This document shows, piece after piece, positions 60,000 to 61,896 of a stretch of DNA of 61,896 bases. Numbering within the stretch: position 1 is the stretch's first letter; each line of letters begins with the position of its first letter. Source of the stretch: Streptomyces sp. JJ36. GTDB lineage: Bacteria > Actinomycetota > Actinomycetes > Streptomycetales > Streptomycetaceae. The DNA is taken from contig NZ_JACYHE010000030.1 in NCBI RefSeq assembly GCF_021696945.1, positions 1 to 61,896 on the forward strand, in the 5' to 3' direction. The notes under the pieces were generated by a model that saw nothing but the letters and a program-made list of their open reading frames with translations, searched no databases and was not told the origin of the DNA. Position numbers and translations under genes: made by a program.

Positions 60000-61583
60000 G
60001 TGGCGGCGTACGGACCGAAGCACAGACCCGGGGGCGGCACCACGCCGAGCGCCCACGAGGGCCGCGGCCCGGCGCCGGGGAGCCGCGGCATCCCCGACGG
60101 CCTGCTGGTCGGCGTCCTCAGCTTCCTGCTGGGCCTCACGGCCCTCATCTGGACGGCGACCGGCCTCTCCGCACTGCTGGCGCACGGTTCCTGGCCGGAC
60201 GGTCTCCGCTTCACCCGCACCCCGCTGGCGATACGCGCGCTGGCCACTCAGCCGGACGACCTCGCGGCAGCGTGGCCTGGCACGCCCCCTCCGCAGCTCT
60301 CCGGCTACGGGCTCTTCTGGGGCCTCTTCATCAGCCAGCTCATGGTGCTGACGGTCCTCACGGTGTTCGTGCTGGGCACCGTGACCCGCTGGCGCGCCGT
60401 CCGAGCGGCGCGCCGGATGCGCGCCGGCACGACGCCGCAGGCTCCGGCGGCGCCGCAACCCGCCCCGGACGGCCCCGCCCGCCAGGAGCCTGCTCCCGCG
60501 GCGGAGCCCGGCCCCGCTCCCGCCGCCCCGGAGGCCCTGCCGGCACAGCGGGAGCACCGGGCCGCACCACCGCCCCCGGAGCCCACGCCCCGGGAACACC
60601 GGGCGCTACTCGGCGCCGAACACGGCGCGGTACCCCGCACCTCCACGCTGCACTACACGTCCCGGGGTGACACCGACGGCGCTGAGGCGCTCGTACGAGC
60701 CGTCGAGGACGCCGAGGGTGCGCTCCTGGTCGTGACGGCCGACCCCGCACTCCACGCCGGAACGGCCGGCGCGCGCGCCAAGCTGGGTCCGGTCCATGTG
60801 TACGACCCGGGCCAGCGCACCGACGCGCCGTCCCGGCTGCGTTGGGACCCGCAGCGGGGGTGTGGCGACATGGACACGGCCCGGCTCCGCGCGGCGGCCC
60901 TGCTGGCCCCCGTCCGCAGCCCGGCCCGCACCGACTCGGCCGTGCACGACGCTGCCGAGACCCTGCTGCGGTGCTGGTTGCACGCCGCCGCCCTCGCCGG
61001 CGAACAGTTCCGCCAGGTCCACCGCTGGGCCCAGAGCGGTTCCTCCAAGGACGCCGTACGCGTCCTTCGCACGGACGCCGCTGCCGCCGCCGGAGCGGCC
61101 GGGGAGCTGGAGGCAGTCCTGACGGCCTACCCGGAGCGGCGTGAGGCGGCGACGGAGGTGATCCGGCGGGCGCTCCGCTCCATGACACAACTCCACATCC
61201 GGAACGCCTGCGCCGCCGCGCGAGCCGACCGCCTGGCGCAGGAATCCTTCGTCACCGAAGGGGGAACGCTCTATGTGGTGGGCGAGCCCGTCGAAGACCC
61301 GCACCGAGGGGATCCAGCCGCAATGCCCCTGGTCACGGCGCTCACCTCAGCCGTGGTCGAGCACGGCCGCCGCATGGCCGCAGGGTCATCCGCCGGCCGG
61401 CTCGACCCACCACTCACCGTGGTGCTGGACCAGCCCGCCACGGTCGCTCCGCTTCCCGAACTCCCCGCCCTGCTGGCCGACGGGGAAGCGGCCGGGCTCC
61501 TCACGATCGCCGTTCTCCGCTCCCCGGAGCAGACCCGTCGCTGGTGGCCGGAGCTCACTCACCGCACGGGCCATCTCGCCTGA
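60000..61583 (+). CDS. VirD4/TraG-like coupling protein lacking Walker A
   Basis: The 527-residue protein starts at a GTG two bases after the VirB4 stop. It has two N-terminal transmembrane helices (about 34-61 and 104-132), a Pro/Ala-rich linker (about 145-210), and a C-terminal domain like VirD4/TraG coupling proteins: GALLVVTADPALHAGTAGAR, GPVHVYDPG, a helical all-alpha part and LTVVLDQPATVAPLPELPAL. No GxxxxGK[S/T] is present before the first of these, and the usual DE of Walker B reads DQ. It therefore looks ATPase-inactive, though fold and position are kept. Confidence 0.8.
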   Translation: MAAYGPKHRPGGGTTPSAHEGRGPAPGSRGIPDGLLVGVLSFLLGLTALIWTATGLSALLAHGSWPDGLRFTRTPLAIRALATQPDDLAAAWPGTPPPQLSGYGLFWGLFISQLMVLTVLTVFVLGTVTRWRAVRAARRMRAGTTPQAPAAPQPAPDGPARQEPAPAAEPGPAPAAPEALPAQREHRAAPPPPEPTPREHRALLGAEHGAVPRTSTLHYTSRGDTDGAEALVRAVEDAEGALLVVTADPALHAGTAGARAKLGPVHVYDPGQRTDAPSRLRWDPQRGCGDMDTARLRAAALLAPVRSPARTDSAVHDAAETLLRCWLHAAALAGEQFRQVHRWAQSGSSKDAVRVLRTDAAAAAGAAGELEAVLTAYPERREAATEVIRRALRSMTQLHIRNACAAARADRLAQESFVTEGGTLYVVGEPVEDPHRGDPAAMPLVTALTSAVVEHGRRMAAGSSAGRLDPPLTVVLDQPATVAPLPELPALLADGEAAGLLTIAVLRSPEQTRRWWPELTHRTGHLA

Positions 61584-61648
61584 CCCCCGAGGGAACCCCG
61601 AGAACCTCCCCGGAGCACCCCTCGGAGAAAACCCCCCGGAAACGCAGA

Positions 61649-61681
61649 AAGGCCCCGCCGGCATCACACCGGCGGGGCCTT
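61649..61681 (+). terminator. Intrinsic terminator of secretion-like operon
   Basis: Perfect 13-bp arms AAGGCCCCGCCGG and CCGGCGGGGCCTT flank CATCACA, with A-rich upstream sequence and T's downstream, 66 bp after the operon. It also fits as a terminator for the rRNA operon on the opposite strand. Confidence 0.9.
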
Positions 61682-61692
61682 CCCCACGAATT

Positions 61693-61811
61693 GTTCGGCG
61701 GCGTCCTACTCTCCCACACACTCCCGCATGCAGTACCATCGGCGCAATGAGGCTTAGCTTCCGGGTTCGGAAAGTAACCGGGCGTTTCCCCCACGCTATA
61801 ACCACCGAAAC
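61693..61811 (-). rRNA. rrf: 5S ribosomal RNA
   Basis: The minus strand reads GTTTCGGTGGTTATAGCGTG at the 5' end and ends in GGACGCCGCCGAAC, 119 nt, matching Streptomyces 5S rRNA, including the CCGAACCCGGAAG loop region. It is the last gene of an rRNA operon running leftwards. Confidence 0.97.
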
Positions 61812-61881
61812 ACTATGAAACACACAAACCAGCCATACTGGTTGCTGTCTCAGAAACCACACAGTGAACGCGAGCACCTAC

Positions 61882-61896
61882 GGACAAGCCCTCGGC
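61882..61896 (-). rRNA. rrl: 3' end of 23S ribosomal RNA (partial)
   Basis: The minus strand at the window edge reads GCCGAGGGCTTGTCC, the conserved 3' end of Streptomyces 23S rRNA. The 70-nt 23S-5S spacer lies at 61812-61881. The exact 3' end is approximate. Confidence 0.7.

Noticed and set aside
49077..61583. The type IV-like cluster as an integrative conjugative element
   Set aside because: No relaxase, Rep, Tra/SpdB pock genes, integrase or tRNA-linked att site, and base composition does not differ from its surroundings.
1..61896. CRISPR array, prophage or transposon
   Set aside because: No regularly spaced palindromic repeats, no cas, integrase, transposase or phage structural genes, and no terminal inverted repeats are seen.

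Overview
The window is chromosomal DNA of a Streptomyces (very high GC, strong G/C third positions, many TANNNT -10 boxes directly abutting start codons, rare TTA codons, and recognisable Streptomyces core genes such as glnR, nur, rsiG, devA/devB and pst). It carries about 60 protein genes, a cysteine-containing leader ORF, and on the minus strand at the right end a 5S rRNA gene plus the last bases of 23S rRNA. I see no integrase, transposase, prophage, CRISPR array or tRNA gene.

Left part (1-16 kb): a proline-rich partial gene, a PPOX-fold protein, the nitrogen regulator GlnR with a LacI-type regulator downstream, an alpha/beta hydrolase, a MoaD/ThiS-like protein and a membrane protein, an LmeA-like protein, and a sulfur block (leader peptide, CysA sulfurtransferase, DUF1416, DsrE). 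A translationally coupled set of three membrane-anchored proteins of unknown function follows (9617-12302), then a nitrobindin-like protein, the nickel regulator Nur, YgfZ, D-aminoacyl-tRNA deacylase, and RsiG, the c-di-GMP-dependent anti-sigma factor for WhiG.

Middle (16-37 kb): asparaginase, Eis-type acetyltransferase, the developmental pair devA-devB, a phosphotransferase-like protein, an MMPL transporter, a LuxR/NarL two-component system, ankyrin and GNAT proteins, a small SH3-like secreted protein, HAD and VOC enzymes, a TetR regulator divergent from a FusB/FusC-like EF-G-binding protein across a perfect palindrome, an ECF41 sigma factor with an epimerase partner, an XRE regulator, an HbhA-like protein, a DUF2516 protein and a response-regulator/PP2C phosphatase.

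Right part (37-62 kb): an NlpC/P60 hydrolase divergent from the phosphate operon pstSCAB (with a PHO box), the low-affinity phosphate transporter pair Pit/DUF47, CsoR with its operator, envelope proteins (lipoprotein, PAP2 phosphatase), and a set resembling a Gram-positive conjugation-type (type IV) secretion machine: a lytic transglycosylase/NlpC hydrolase, a two-TM small protein, VirB8/TcpC-like, VirB6-like, a SCO6880/PrgI-like membrane protein, a VirB4 ATPase and a VirD4-like protein that has lost its Walker A and catalytic glutamate. No relaxase or integrase is visible, so this looks like a resident chromosomal machine and is my best candidate for an undescribed system. Two genes carry a TTA codon (devB and the transglycosylase/NlpC gene), linking development and this machine to bldA.
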